Positions 1-10,347 of a DNA stretch of 64,000 bases are shown here, piece after piece. Position numbers and translations under genes: made by a program. Every line of letters begins with the position of its first letter. The first letter of the stretch is position 1. The notes beneath the pieces were generated by a model, which was not told where the DNA came from, ran no database searches, and saw nothing but the letters and a program-made list of their open reading frames with translations. This stretch comes from Muscardinus avellanarius (lineage: Eukaryota > Chordata > Mammalia > Rodentia > Gliridae), in NCBI GenBank assembly GCA_963383645.1, contig OY726560.1, positions 150,617,849-150,681,848 on the forward strand, written 5' to 3'.

Positions 1-105
1 TGTTTCAAAATAAAGAATGAAAAAAAAAAAATCAGGCTATGTGTGTAGCTCAGAGATAGAATGCTCCTGAGTTCAGTCCACAGCACCACAAAACAACAAC
101 ACAAG
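1..105 (+). mobile_element. B1-dID SINE, 3' part
   Basis: The end of the L arm (tgtttcaaaataaagaatg), the A-rich linker and a complete R arm with an A-box-like tagctcagagatag are visible. The 5' part lies outside the window. Confidence 0.85.
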
Positions 106-575
106 TTAACTGTTAACTCAAGTCCGCGCGTGTTTGAAGGGGGTAATGGATGCCACAGACACGAACACAGGTGCTTACCTGGTGACCTTTCTAGTGCTAC
201 CTGTGCTCTTCGATGTTGTTTCCTTCCCGGAACACACCGAATACGCAGGGTTAGCCTTCGGTATTCTTCCTCCTAGCGGTGCAGGACATTAAAGCCGATG
301 GGTGGTACTGGCGGACCTTGAAGGGGGTTCAGTGGGTCCCCGTCAGTGGCAGCAGCACCACTTTCTTTCCGAGGCAGAGCCAAGGAGTGGGCGGCGGGCA
401 GGTGGGTTCCAGCTGGTGTGTGTGCAGGTCACGGTTGCCCTTCCCCCGGGCCATCCTTGCCTTCGGTCCCGCTGCTGATGGGGGCACCCTCCCTGGATGT
501 CCAGGTCTCTGCCTGCCTCCCTTGGGTTGAACCCAGGAGGGGCATTGTACCTCTGAGCCCACAGCCCTTTTTAAG
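106..575. other. Unique DNA, no feature seen
   Basis: This stretch is non-repetitive and moderately GC-rich. Open frames occur on both strands, but none shows a domain or a plausible exon structure. Confidence 0.5.
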
Positions 576-796
576 AATTTTTTTTTTGGTGGTACTGGGG
601 GTGGAACCCAGAAGCTTTCTACTTCCAGGCTATACTCCCAAACCCATTTTTTTTTTTAATATTTTATTTGGAAACAGGGTCTCACTAAGTTGCTGAGAGC
701 CTCACTCAGTAGCTGAGGCTGGCTTCGAACCTGCGCGATCCTCCTGTCTCAGCCTCCCAAGCGCGGGGATTACAAGCATGCGCCACCATGCCCGGC
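576..796 (-). mobile_element. B1-dID SINE, class B, full length
   Basis: On the plus strand it reads poly-T, R arm (ggtggtactggg), linker with tttggaaacagg, then L arm ending gccaccatgcccggc. The L arm keeps the undeleted middle (gagagcctcactcagtagct), which separates class B from class C. Confidence 0.9.
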
Positions 797-797
797 A

Positions 798-1063
798 GAT
801 ATTTTGTTTTGAAATGGGCGCTCCCTAAGTTGCTGAGTCTTGCTACATTGCTGAGGCTGGTCTCCAATCCATAATCCTCCTGTCTCAGCCTCCCAAACAT
901 TGGGATGTGGTGTGCTGCCAACACCCGGCTACCCCCAGCTCTTTTTATTTTTTTATTTTGAAACAGGTCCCGCTGAGTTACTCTGCATTGGTCTTGAACC
1001 TGTGATCTTCCTGTCTCAGCCTCCCAAGTACTGGGATTACAGGTGTGGACCACCGTGCTTGGC
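798..1063 (-). mobile_element. Two stacked SINE left arms
   Basis: Two L arms follow one another (about 798-929 and 930-1063), each ending in a cggct or tggct motif, with no R arm for either. This is what remains when dimers insert into one another and lose R arms, or when L-arm monomers transpose. Confidence 0.8.
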
Positions 1064-1218
1064 TCACAGGTTTCTTTACTTAATACAAAAGTGAGGGCTG
1101 GAGTGGGAGAGGAGGGAAAAGAGTCCTCTGCCAGATTGCACAGCATCCTCCTCTCTCTCTTGAAGGCATGAGGTGCCTGTTTTCCCTAGAAAAACTCTTT
1201 CAGGGTTAATTCCTTGCC

Positions 1219-1220
<2 letters not shown>

Positions 1221-1270
<50 letters not shown>
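1221..1270. repeat. (TG)n microsatellite
   Basis: About 25 uninterrupted TG units lie 34 bp upstream of a class C SINE. A second TG tract occurs just after that SINE. Confidence 0.95.
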
Positions 1271-1272
<2 letters not shown>

Positions 1273-1304
1273 AACTTTGTGAGTTTAGAAATTGTGTGCC
1301 TGTG

Positions 1305-1508
1305 GCCGGGCGTGGTGGCGCACGTTTGTAATCCCCGCGCTTGGGAGGCAGAGACAGGAGGATCGCGCAGGTTCGAAGCCAGCCTCATGCGCTGGCTTAG
1401 GAGACCCTGTTTCCAAATAAAAAATGTAAAAATAGGTCTGGGAGTGTAGCCTGGAGGTAGAAGGGCTTCCAGGAACCCCAGTACCACCAAAAAAAAAAAA
1501 AAAAAAAA
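1305..1508 (+). mobile_element. B1-dID SINE, class C, young, with 18-bp TSD
   Basis: Flanked by a perfect 18-bp direct repeat, agaaattgtgtgcctgtg, at 1287-1304 and 1509-1526. The L arm has the class C signature agccagcc...gctggctta in place of the usual middle section. The tail is an intact A run of about 20. Perfect TSDs and retained CpGs indicate recent insertion by the L1 machinery. Confidence 0.95.
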
Positions 1509-1520
1509 AGAAATTGTGTG

Positions 1521-1526
<6 letters not shown>

Positions 1527-1552
<26 letters not shown>
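1527..1552. repeat. (TG)n microsatellite
   Basis: A TG tract immediately follows the 3' TSD of the 1305-1508 SINE. It probably extends the TG-bearing target sequence. Confidence 0.9.
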
Positions 1553-1556
<4 letters not shown>

Positions 1557-1560
1557 TGCG

Positions 1561-2511
1561 TTGCATTAATTTAGCGACTTTCCCTTGTGAGGCGAGGCCT
1601 CTCTAAGAACCACGGACTTCCTTGGGGGTCCTCCGGCTGGCTCGGGACGCTGGCCAGGAGACAGCGTGATGTCACCGGCTGATACCGAGGGGACAGGAAG
1701 TCAGCCTTTGATCCGCTCCGCAGCGGAGGTGGAGCTCTGAACTGGCCCACCTCAGGAAGGGAAGGGGGGCGAGGGATAGAATTACCCAAGCACGGGACGA
1801 GAGAACCCCGCCAGCCCCAGCCGCCGGTGCCATGAGCCTGCATGTTTGATAAAGGGTCTTGTGAAACCTCATTTGAAGATGGAATTCCATCTTGGCGGAG
1901 GAGCCAGAGCAGCACTTCTGAAGTGGAAACAGGCCGGGCAGGGCCAGCAAGTGGCCAGGAAGCGCGGCTGCCACCGGATTCCGGATGCCGATGGCTGGAA
2001 GAGCGGGTGTGGATGCGCAGGTGACCTCCGTGAGCCCGGGCTCCAGCAGGAGGTGGGCTGAGGAGGAGCAGACCCGAGCTCGGGAATGGCCTCGAGGTGC
2101 AGCCACCGATCAGTCAGGGCGCGCCCAGGACGACCCGGAGAGCGTTCCAGAGTGGATCCAGCCCTAGAGGCCGACGCTGCGTCCCCGGCCCGCGAGGGCG
2201 AGGGGGAGAGCAGAGACAAGGCCTCCGCGTCACAGAAGATGGTAAATTAGGAAGCTTTCGACATGGTTAAGAAAGATTAACTCAGGGGCGAGGGCCAATA
2301 GGAAAATGTTTTCCAAATGTCTGCCTTAACTGTGTAAAATGTTTGGCAAACTCTCCCTTCCCCCTAAGTTGGAAGTGGTTTGTTTTCGTTGTTTTGGCTG
2401 AAATAAATATTTGCATTTGACCAGAGGTTGGGGCAAACAGTTTCTGAGGCTTCCTTGCTGTCAGTCAGAGAGGCCTCGTGCTGATAACACTCCTTCCTTT
2501 TTTGGGTCAAG
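1561..2511. other. Unique GC-rich segment, modest CpG cluster
   Basis: About 950 bp without SINEs. CpGs concentrate at roughly 1980-2240, around cgcgcccaggacgacccgg and ccggcccgcgagggcg. Overlapping short frames exist on both strands, but none resembles a known protein. It could be a weak CpG-island remnant or regulatory DNA. Confidence 0.4.
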
Positions 2512-2582
2512 TCTTTTTTTTTTTTTTTTTTTTTGGTACTAGGGATTGAACCCAGCTGTGTTCTACCTCCAAGCTACACCCA

Positions 2583-2644
2583 AACCCGCATTTATTTATT
2601 TATTCATTCATTTATTCATTCATTCATTTATTCATTTTATTTAT
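2583..2644. repeat. (TTTA/TTCA)n microsatellite
   Basis: A four-base repeat with mixed attt and attc units, in the position of a SINE A-rich linker on the minus strand. Confidence 0.9.
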
Positions 2645-2979
2645 TGTACTGGGGGTTGAAGCCAGAAATGTTCTACCTTCAAAGTCCCCCCCCCTCCCTT
2701 TTTCAGAACTGGGGATTGAATCCAGAGGCATTCTACCTCTGAACTACACTGCCAGCCCTATTTTTTATTTTGAAACAGGGCCTCACTAAGTTGCAGAGGG
2801 CCTAAGTAGCCGAGGCTCGCCTCAAACCCTCAATCCTCCTGTCTCAGTCTCCCAAGTACAAGCGTGTAACACAACATTCGGCTCCCAAACCTTTTTATTT
2901 TGGGCTTTGAAACAGGATCTCCCTAGGTTTCTAAGAGTCTGGCTGGATTGCTGAGGCTGGTCTTAAACCTGTGATTGTC

Positions 2980-3189
2980 TTAGCCAGGCATGGTGGTGCA
3001 CACTTGTAATCCCTGTACTTGAGACAGGAAGATCGAAGGTTCAAGGTCAGCCTCAGCTACTTAGTGAGGCCCTCCACAACGTAGTGAGACTGTTTCAAAA
3101 TAAAAGAATAAAATAGGATTGGGGGTGTAGCTCAGAGGTAGAATGTCCCTAAGTTCAACCTCTAGTACCATAAAAACAAAACAAAACAA
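2980..3189 (+). mobile_element. B1-dID SINE inside an older minus-strand L arm
   Basis: It runs from agccaggcatggtggtgc to an aaaac-rich tail. The interrupted L arm resumes at about 3190. The flanks acctgtgat and acttgtgat look like a decayed TSD. Confidence 0.85.
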
Positions 3190-3260
3190 CTTGTGATCCT
3201 CCTGTCTCCACCTTCCAAGTACTGGGATTACAGGCCTGTGCCACCTCAACCATCTGGCTC

Positions 3261-3939
3261 AATCAAAGGTAGTCAGACACGATGTTCACGTGCTTTCCAC
3301 AGCACTAGAGGAACGAGACTGAAGACTGAATGAATGGAGGAAAACAGGAAGCCATGCGGTGACCCCTCCAGACTCAAGAATGGCTGACGGCCTGGTGTTT
3401 GAAGGATGTCATCATTCAAGAAAAACCACCTTTCTGCTCACGGGCAGGGAGGCTGGGTCCAATTAAGTCAGGGAAAACATATGTTAACTTGGAGGGAAAA
3501 TCTCCAGACAGTCAATTCTGTAATCTCCCTGGAAGGGAAGAGGCCAGCATGCTGGGGCTTTCTGGACGGGGCCAAGCCTGTGATATATAATAATTAGTAA
3601 CCACTGGTTACCCAGCCACACGCGCATTCCCCGACCACTAACCATCGCTTGGCATGGAGCACACCGGCCCAGATATTTGCCCCAGATGTCTTCCCATCAG
3701 CTTTATCCAGTGAGAGGGAGTTTTAAAAATTAAAGCTTAATTCTCTTCAATAGATAGTAAAATCTAAATAAAGGAAGGAAACACCTGCCATCCCTGGCTG
3801 GTTGAATGGGTTACTATGGTGACAGCTAGGCTTGGGGGCCCCTTCAAGTGTGTTTCTGAGTTTACGTTTCAGTAACCATTGGGTTGTCGGCTGCTTTATG
3901 TCATGGTGCCTGGTGTGCTTGAACTAGTTTTTATTTTAT
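3261..3939. other. Unique DNA, no feature seen
   Basis: SINE-free sequence of mixed composition. A 60-codon frame near 3400-3597 is open in two frames and looks like chance. Confidence 0.5.
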
Positions 3940-4086
3940 TTTATTCTTAGTTCTGGGGATTGAACCCAGAGGCATTCTACCTCTGAGCTACCCACCAGCC
4001 CAGGGTTTCCCTAGGTTGCAGAGTCTTACTAGGTTGCCAGCCTCCTGTCTCAACCTCCCAAGTACTGGGATTACAGGCATGCCTGG
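3940..4086 (-). mobile_element. B1-dID SINE, internally deleted
   Basis: A complete R arm is followed by a shortened L arm missing about 60 bp of its middle. Its L-arm end, catgcctggct, was the target for the next SINE. Confidence 0.85.
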
Positions 4087-4088
4087 CT

Positions 4089-4320
4089 TTTTTTTTTTTT
4101 TTTTTTTTTTTTTTTTGTGGTACTGGGGATGGAACCCAGGGGCTTTCTAACCCCAGGATACATTCCTAGACCTATTTTATATTTTTTATTTGGAAACAGG
4201 GTCTCATCAAGCTGCTGAGAATCTCACTAAGTAGCTGAGGCTGGCTTCGAACCTGCACAATCCTCCTGTCTCAGCCTCCCAAGTACAGGGATTACAAGCG
4301 TGCGGCACCACGCCCGGCAC
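4089..4320 (-). mobile_element. B1-dID SINE, class B, with 11-bp TSD
   Basis: A full dimer with a long poly-T start. The repeat catgcctggct at 4078-4088 and 4321-4331 duplicates the end of the preceding SINE, so this copy is younger. Confidence 0.9.
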
Positions 4321-4331
4321 CATGCCTGGCT

Positions 4332-4667
4332 TTTTTCACTAGTCTTTCTTTAGCTTAAAGACATTTCAGGAATGGTTGTGAGGGGGCAGAGGGCCGGCGG
4401 GGCCCACAAAGCTCTTCCTGAGTGAGCAGGGAGCAGTGAGCCTGGGCCTGTTTCTGTGGCCCGGGTGGCCTGTGCGCTCCAGCTCTGTACCTGGTACGTG
4501 GAAGCCGGGAGGTTGAGCGGAGCCACGTTCTGATGGGAACGGCTGTGGAATGGCGTCCGCCTCTTCCCCAGGACCAGAAATCCAGGCTTGAGTTGGTGCT
4601 TACTGCATCCTTTGCCCGTGCTGGCCTCTGAGAGGAAGATAGGACGCGCAGGGAGCGTCTTCTTCCG
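4332..4667. other. Unique DNA, no feature seen
   Basis: GC-rich single-copy-looking DNA. A 107-codon minus-strand frame is present but has no recognisable motif. Confidence 0.5.
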
Positions 4668-4692
4668 ATTCATTCATTCATTCATTCATTCA
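4668..4692. repeat. (ATTC)n microsatellite
   Basis: Six units of attc lie at the boundary between unique DNA and the next SINE cluster. Confidence 0.9.
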
Positions 4693-4806
4693 CCCACTTA
4701 CTCATTTGTACACGCATGTACATAGATCATACATACACACACATGGGATTGCATCCAAAGACATTCGGCCTCTGCATTATACCCTCAGGCCCTCCCTTTT
4801 TAATTT

Positions 4807-5019
4807 GCGTGCGTGTGTGTGGTACTAGGGGTGGAACCCAGAGGCTTTCTACCCCCGGGCTATACTCCCAGACCTATTTTATATTTTATTTGGAAACAGG
4901 GTCTCACTAAGTTGCTGAGAGCCTCACTAAGTAGCCGAGGCTGGCTTCGAACCTGCGCAATCCTCCTGTCTCAGCCTCCCAAGCGCTGGGATTACAAGCA
5001 TGCGCCATCACGCCTGGCT
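4807..5019 (-). mobile_element. B1-dID SINE, class B, with 15-bp TSD
   Basis: Bounded by perfect copies of ctccctttttaattt at 4792-4806 and 5020-5034. The full L arm includes ctgagagcctcactaagtagc. Confidence 0.92.
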
Positions 5020-5034
5020 CTCCCTTTTTAATTT

Positions 5035-5228
5035 ATTTTTTTGTGTGTGGGGTGTTACTGGGGTTCCTGGGAACCCTTCTACTTCCAGGCTACACTCCCA
5101 GACCCATTTTATATTTTTATTTGGAAACAGGGTCTCTTAAGCCAGCGCGGCTGGCTTCGAACCTGCGTGATCCTCCTGTCTCCGCCTCCCAAGCGCGGGG
5201 ATTACAAGCGTGCGCCACCACGCCCGGC
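5035..5228 (-). mobile_element. B1-dID SINE, class C, in the same linker
   Basis: Carries the palindrome aagccagcgcggctggctt typical of class C. It lies directly after the TSD of the 4807-5019 copy and is followed by a third copy of the linker target. Confidence 0.9.
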
Positions 5229-5316
5229 ATCCTTTTTTAATTTTGAAGCAGGATCTCACTAAGTTGCTGAGGCTGGCCTCAGACCTGTGCTACACCTTCC
5301 ATCCATGTTTGATTCA

Positions 5317-5392
5317 TTCTCTCTCCCTCTCTCTCTCTCTCCCCCTCCTTCCCTCCCTCCCTCCTTCCTTCTCTCCCTCTCTCTCTCTCTTT
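5317..5392. repeat. CT-rich low-complexity tract
   Basis: Mixed CT, CCT and CCTT units form an almost pure pyrimidine run. Confidence 0.9.
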
Positions 5393-5397
5393 TTCAT

Positions 5398-5580
5398 TGG
5401 AGTTTGAACCCAAGAGGCATTCAGTCTCTGAGCTACACCTCTGGCCCTGTTAGATTTTTAAAATTTGAAACAGGGTCTTGCTAGGTAGCTAAGGATGAGG
5501 CTGGCCTTAAACCTGGGATCCTTCTATCTCAGCCTCCCAAGTACTGGGATTACTTATAGATACGCACCGCTGTGCCTGTC
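5398..5580 (-). mobile_element. B1-dID SINE, class A, diverged
   Basis: R and L arms are both recognisable but carry many substitutions, and the L-arm end is decayed (gctgtgcctgtct). An older copy. Confidence 0.85.
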
Positions 5581-5590
5581 TGATTCTTTT

Positions 5591-6269
5591 TACCCCATGA
5601 CAGCTGCTGTCCTCAGCAATCTTACCAGCCATTTGGCCCATTGATGCTGATATTTATGAGACATTAAAACATGAATCAAGTGTGCAGCTGTGACTCAGAG
5701 TTAAAGACGAGTCATTCCATCCAATTTTTTACAATTTCCTAAGGTCTGCACAGAAAACACTCGCTCCCTCAAGAACACTGAAACAAGGCAGTGTATCAAA
5801 AAGGGAAGCAGCATCGTTCTCCTCCCTCCCGTCCCTGCCCGCACCCCACCGCTCCGAGATCACGGCTGTCTGCGTTGAGGTGGACATCCTCCCCGGGTCT
5901 CCGGGTATGTGTGTGCAGAAGAACGTAGAGGCCACTTTTACACAAATGGGATGCTTGTGTACAAACTGTTCTGCAGCTGTTTTCAGTCAACAATATGTTG
6001 CTGAGCCTTCCCGTATCTGTGTTTATAGTTTCCCATGAGATGAATGGTGTTAGGAAAAATTGCCAGAGACTTTGGAAGCCAAGTGCATGTCAGTGGAATG
6101 CTGGGTATTTTCTAGCAGACCCTTAGGGGATATCCGGTTCTAAAGGGTCTGTGTCTTTGATTATTTCAGGCTAGTTCTGTATTTAGCCAAGCCCTCATTT
6201 AGGTCACTGAGGTTTTCCAATTTTCAAGTGTATTATAAGCCGTGTAGGAATAGCCTATCTATTGTATGT
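5591..6269. other. Unique DNA with an embedded L1 fossil
   Basis: A SINE-free block. The start contains the AP-1-like sites tgactcag and gagtcatt about 15 bp apart. The centre holds an old L1 remnant, listed separately. No coding evidence. Confidence 0.45.
5931..6030 (-). mobile_element. Ancient L1 3'-end fragment
   Basis: The plus-strand text acaaatgggatgcttgtgta, then actgttctgcagctgtttt and caacaatatgttg, follows the order found in minus-strand copies of old mammalian L1 3' UTRs. Family assignment is from memory. Confidence 0.55.
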
Positions 6270-6460
6270 TTATGTTGTACTGGGGATGGAACCCAGGGCA
6301 GTCTACCTCCAAGCTACACCCTCAGCCTTATTTTTTATTCTTTATTTTGAAACAGGGTCTCACTAAGTTGCAGAGGGCCTCACTAAGTAGCTGAGGCTGG
6401 CAGTAAACCTGTGATCCTCCTGTCTCAGCCTCCCAAGTACTGAGATTCCAAGTGTGTTCA
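6270..6460 (-). mobile_element. B1-dID SINE, class A
   Basis: A full dimer with R arm, tattctttattttgaaacag linker and L arm. The terminal CpG-rich part of the L arm is degraded. Confidence 0.88.
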
Positions 6461-6473
6461 TCTTTAGGCCCTT

Positions 6474-6504
6474 TTGGTTTTGGTACTGGGGATTGAATTT
6501 AGGA

Positions 6505-6561
<57 letters not shown>

Positions 6562-6776
6562 CTCTCTCTCTATCTCTCTTTGTTGGTGGTACAGGAGATT
6601 GAACCCAGGCATATTCTACCTCCAAGATATTCTATCTCCAAGATATGTTTTGTTGAAACAGAGTCTCCCTAGGCTGCTGAGTCTTGATACTTGCTGAGGC
6701 TGTCCTCAAACCTGGGACCCTCCTGACTCAGGCTCCCAAGTACTGGGGTTACAGAGCTACACCACCACACCCGGCT
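6474..6776 (-). mobile_element. SINE cluster with a (TC)n expansion
   Basis: The start of one R arm (about 6480-6505) runs into a (TC)n block. A nearly complete dimer follows (about 6580-6776) with a short internal duplication, ccaagatattctatctccaa. Confidence 0.8.
6508..6575. repeat. (TC)n microsatellite
   Basis: A nearly pure TC repeat of about 25 units plus imperfect units, lying inside an R arm. Confidence 0.95.
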
Positions 6777-8049
6777 CTTTGTGTACTCATTTTGAAGACT
6801 TAATTTTTTTTTTTTCCTGTGGGAGTATTGCCTAGTATATCCTCCTCCCCACTGGGAAGAATAGTTATAATTTCTGAAATAGAGTTAAGTGACCCTAGGG
6901 ATATCCAAAGTGTATTTTCTTATGAGAAAGGAGCCTGACGGGACATTTTTGAGACCTTTGGGATTTAACAACCCTCACCTCTGAATAATCAGTCACATTT
7001 CCTATGTATTCAAAGCTTGGATTAGGGAAATCAAGGTTGAGTTCAGTCCAAGACAGGACTTGTCAGTGACTCCTTTTTGCATGTGTAAATGAGGCAGGAA
7101 ATACTGGCTCAGAAAACAAGGCCACAGCGTTAGGCGGGGGATGCCATGCTGCCCTTGGCCGCACTCAACCCCGGTGGGTAGTCCTGAGCTGTGGCCGTAG
7201 TTGCCATCTCAAGCTCAGAGAGCTAAAGTGACTTTCCAAGACCACACAGCAGGGGCCGGCTCCGCCCCTTCCTCTGGTGCCCACCTACTGCGCCTCCCAC
7301 ACCTCAGGGCTTTGCCTTTGACTGCCCAGGGCACACCTCTCCTGGCGGAGGTGTAAGTGTGCACGTGTGTCTTGAGAAAGGGGCGCCCACTCCCACACTT
7401 GTCTAAGGTGCTGCAGGTTCCTCTGTTAGATCTACTAATGTCTTTTGCACCTGTCTCTGTGTAGTATTTCCTGTGAAATTCCGGGGTTCTTCCGTCTGTT
7501 GCCGGCAATGACTTTGGTTGAAAGTTTGCATGCGATTTACCCAGGTGAGGGTTACTCACGTCCCCGACTTTGAGAAGCGAAAGCGCAAATAAAAGTACAA
7601 CCCAAACCAAATCCCTTCCTCTGGACTCTCCCTTCCTCCCTCTGAGATAAGCCAGGCATGAGGGCAGAGTCCAAAGCCCAGGGTCTTCAATTAGTTAGTA
7701 GATGTTGGAGGAGAGAATGGTGTGTTCTTCCTGGAAACATTTGTAGGTGTGTGAGCTCACAGCTACCTGGCAGCGGCACAGTGGCCCCACGGAGAGGACA
7801 GGGCTGGGGGTGGGCTTAGTGGGGCTCAGGGTGGCCCCTTAAGGGACAGGGCTGGGGGTGGGCTCAGTGTGACCTGCCAGCACAGGAAGGGGCTTGCCAC
7901 ACCACAGCCAGTGCCTTCTCCAGAGGAGGGATCTGAGGTCCAAAGGAAGCCCACGTGGGCGGCGGTGCCAGGGTCGAAACCTGTGCACTGCAGGCCAGAT
8001 GCCCAGGCCTGAATCTGAGAGACCGGCAGCTCTACTAACATGGATTCCT
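6777..8049. other. Unique DNA, about 1.3 kb
   Basis: SINE-free apart from one MIR core. A direct repeat of about 20 bp, agggacagggctgggggtggg, occurs near 7798 and 7843 as a short tandem-like duplication. No protein-like frame. Confidence 0.45.
7205..7265 (+). mobile_element. MIR SINE core fragment
   Basis: The string ctaaagtgactttccaagac, followed by cacacagc, matches the conserved MIR core (gttaagtgacttgcccaagg then tcacacagc). MIRs are mammal-wide and long inactive. Confidence 0.6.
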
Positions 8050-8165
8050 GGGCCCTGCGAGTCTCCTAGGGATGCCATAGCAAAGTGCCACGAACCGGGT
8101 AGCAAAGCACAGCCGAAGTGGATCGTCTCGCCTCTGGAGGCTTGAAGTCCAAAATCAAGTGTGTG
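8050..8165 (+). mobile_element. Ancient interspersed repeat, 5' part
   Basis: The text gatgccatagcaaagtgcca, then ctggaggcttgaagtccaaa, resembles a common eutherian repeat that begins ggctgccataacaaagtacc. The same family recurs at 53.6 kb. I do not recall its name reliably. Confidence 0.5.
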
Positions 8166-8351
8166 CAGGCCCTTGGGAAGTGCTAGGAAGTGTTACGGGG
8201 TGCTAATTTCTCCCAGAAATAAAATTGTTGTAGAGCATGATCTCTCTCTTGAGGCTTGGTTTTCAGAGAGAAAGATTCCAAGCAGAAAGAACAAGCAGGG
8301 GAGCAGAAGAGGTTTATTTAGGGAAGTGGGGGCACAGTGCAAAAGAAGGCT
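8166..8351. other. Unique DNA between repeat ends
   Basis: Short unassigned segment between the 5' end of an old repeat and the following SINE. Confidence 0.4.
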
Positions 8352-8728
8352 GTGATAGCCGGAAAAGTGCTGGTGCACGCCTGTGATCCCGGTACGTGGG
8401 AGGCTGAGCCAGGAGGATCACGGGTCCGTGGCCAGCCTCAGCAACTAAGCCCTCCACATTTTTTTTTTTCTTTCTTTGTAGTACTGGGAAGTGAACCCAG
8501 GGGCGCTCTACCTCTGAGGTATACCCCCAGCCCTATGTATTTTGAAACAGGATCTCACTGAGTTGCAGAGGGCCTCACTAAGTAGCTGAGGCTGTCTTCG
8601 AACCGCGATCCTCCTGTCTCCACCTCCCAAGCATGGGGATTACAAGCGTGCGCCACCACGCACCACGCCGGGCTGGCCCTCCACATCTTAATAAGACCCT
8701 GTTACAAACAAAGGAATGAACGAGTAAG
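8352..8728 (+). mobile_element. B1-dID left arm split by a minus-strand SINE
   Basis: The L arm (8352-8459) resumes at 8676 with gccctccacat and runs to the gaccctgttacaaac end. No R arm follows. Confidence 0.85.
8460..8675 (-). mobile_element. B1-dID SINE with 11-bp TSD
   Basis: A full dimer. The repeat gccctccacat at 8449-8459 and 8676-8686 marks the insertion. The L-arm tip has a small tandem duplication (caccacgcaccacg). Confidence 0.92.
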
Positions 8729-9055
8729 TTGGGAGGTCACTGCTTCTTTTCGGGGCCACAGCTTCGAGTGTCTACGCCGATCTCACCACAGCTGGTGAGG
8801 GGCTGCGCGTGTGTGCGCACCTGGCTGCCCGATCTCCCTGCACCGCCCCAACCACAGCCAGGCCGGAGTCCCCATGTTCCCGCTCCCCAGGGCTGCTTAC
8901 CCTTCCCTCGGGCCCTCCAGTCTCCTGGACGCGCTCACTTCCATCTGGCTACGCGGCAGGACAGAAGCCCTGCGCCAGGCCTCGCTCCTTGGCCCGGAGT
9001 GTCCGTCTGCTGTTGCTTCCCACCTCCTCTCCGCTGCGAATCCCTGTCTTGTCCA
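8729..9055. other. Unique GC-rich DNA
   Basis: All three plus frames stay open for about 100 codons. That reflects low stop density in C-rich DNA, not a gene. No domain is visible. Confidence 0.45.
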
Positions 9056-9212
9056 CATCTTTATGCTTTATAAGGACACAACCACGCTGGGTGGGCGCCC
9101 ACCCTGGGACCTCACTTGAACTCTAGAGAGAGACCCCGTTTCCAGGTTAGGCCACATTCTGAGGTGCGGGGTTAGGACTCCACCTGTGAACCTTGGGGGG
9201 CAGTGGAGCCCG
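9056..9212 (+). mobile_element. Ancient interspersed repeat, 3' part
   Basis: Contains tataaggacacaacca, gacctcactt, ggccacattctgaggt and gggttaggac in the order seen at the 3' end of the family at 8050. The two pieces are probably one old insertion broken up by later events. Confidence 0.5.
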
Positions 9213-9489
9213 TGACACAGGCCCTGTGCCTAATGTACTTATGGAGGCTGCGGAGGGGCGAGGGTGCTGGCCACCGGTTTAGGGACTCCCAAGGAGGCCC
9301 CCCAAGGGCCAGGGTGGGAGCTGCTCTCCTTGAATCAACAGTACCTTGGTACCGAGTCTCTTCTGAGACTGCCCACAGGCTGGACTCCAGCCTGGCCCCT
9401 CAAACGGGGCTCTCTCTGAGCCCCCTGTGATTGGCTTCAACCTCCAGCGATGGTACACAGCAGCTCACACCTACTCCCAGGCAGCCCCC
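9213..9489. other. Unique DNA, no feature seen
   Basis: GC-rich, without repeats. A 75-codon frame is present without recognisable motifs. Confidence 0.45.
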
Positions 9490-9683
9490 AGTGCCGGGGA
9501 TTGAACTCAGCGGTGATTTTACTTCCAAGCTACACCCCCAGCTCTATTTTTTATTATTTTGAAGCAGGGTCTCACTCAGCTGTGGAGGGCCTCACTAAGT
9601 AGCTGAGGCTGGCTGCGAACCTGCGATTCTCCTGTCTCAGCCTCCCAACTGCTGGGATTACAAGTGTGTGCCGCCATGCCCGG
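9490..9683 (-). mobile_element. B1-dID SINE, class A, full length
   Basis: R arm from agtgccggggattgaactc, linker tattttttattattttgaag, L arm to gccgccatgcccggc. Confidence 0.9.
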
Positions 9684-9734
9684 CAGCCCATCTCATTTTA
9701 AACTTCCCAATTAAAAAAGAAATATATAAATTGT

Positions 9735-10300
9735 GTGTGGTGGCACATGCTTGTAATCCCAATACTTGGGAGGCTGAGACAGGAGGATTGCAGGTTTGTG
9801 GCTAGCCTTAGCAACTTAGTGAGGCCCTCTGCAACTTAGTGAGGCCCTGTTTCAAAAAGATAAAGAATAGCCGGGCGTGGTGGCCCACACTTTTCATCCC
9901 AGCATTTAAGAGGCGGAGACAGGAGGATCCAGGTTCGCTGCTAGCCTCAGCTACTTAGTGAGACCCTTTCCAATTCAGTGAGACTCTGTTTCAAAATAAA
10001 GAGTAAAAATAGGGCTGGGGTGCAGGGCGTGGTGGCACACGCTTGTAATCCCAGCATTCAGGAGGCTGAGACTGGAGGATCGTGGTTTGCAGACAGCCTC
10101 AGCTACTTAGTGAGGCCCTCCGCAACTTAGTGAGACCCTGTTTCAAAATAAAGAATAAAAAACAGGGCAGGGGGTATAGCTCGAAGGTCGAATGCCCCTG
10201 GGTTCCACCCACAGACCCCCCCACACACACAAAATAGGGCTGGGGGTATAGATTGGCGGCAGAATGCCCCTGGGTTCCATCCCTAGTAACACACACACAA

Positions 10301-10347
<47 letters not shown>

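Larger units (their letters stand above)
2512..3260 (-). mobile_element. Nested SINE cluster, R-R-R-L-L order
   Basis: Three R arms occur in a row (about 2533-2582, 2645-2690, 2705-2760). A complete L arm follows to 2884, then a second L arm (2885-2975 plus 3190-3260) that is interrupted by a plus-strand SINE. The stacking fits serial insertion into linkers. A TTTA/TTCA repeat at 2583-2644 grew from a linker. Confidence 0.8.
4735..5290 (-). mobile_element. Old B1-dID SINE split by two younger SINEs
   Basis: The R arm (4735-4800) and part of the L arm (5229-5290) of one old dimer are separated at the linker. The linker text ctccctttttaattt is present three times (4792, 5020 and, as tccttttttaatttt, near 5230). 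This indicates two successive insertions at the same site. Confidence 0.8.

Noticed and set aside
2000..2240. Possible CpG-island promoter
   Set aside because: CpG enrichment is modest and short, without a first-exon-like frame, so it is described only as unique DNA.
10165..10222. tRNA-like A and B boxes in SINE right arms as possible tRNA genes
   Set aside because: The arms lack the anticodon region (the ID core is deleted) and cannot form an acceptor stem. They are retroposon parts.
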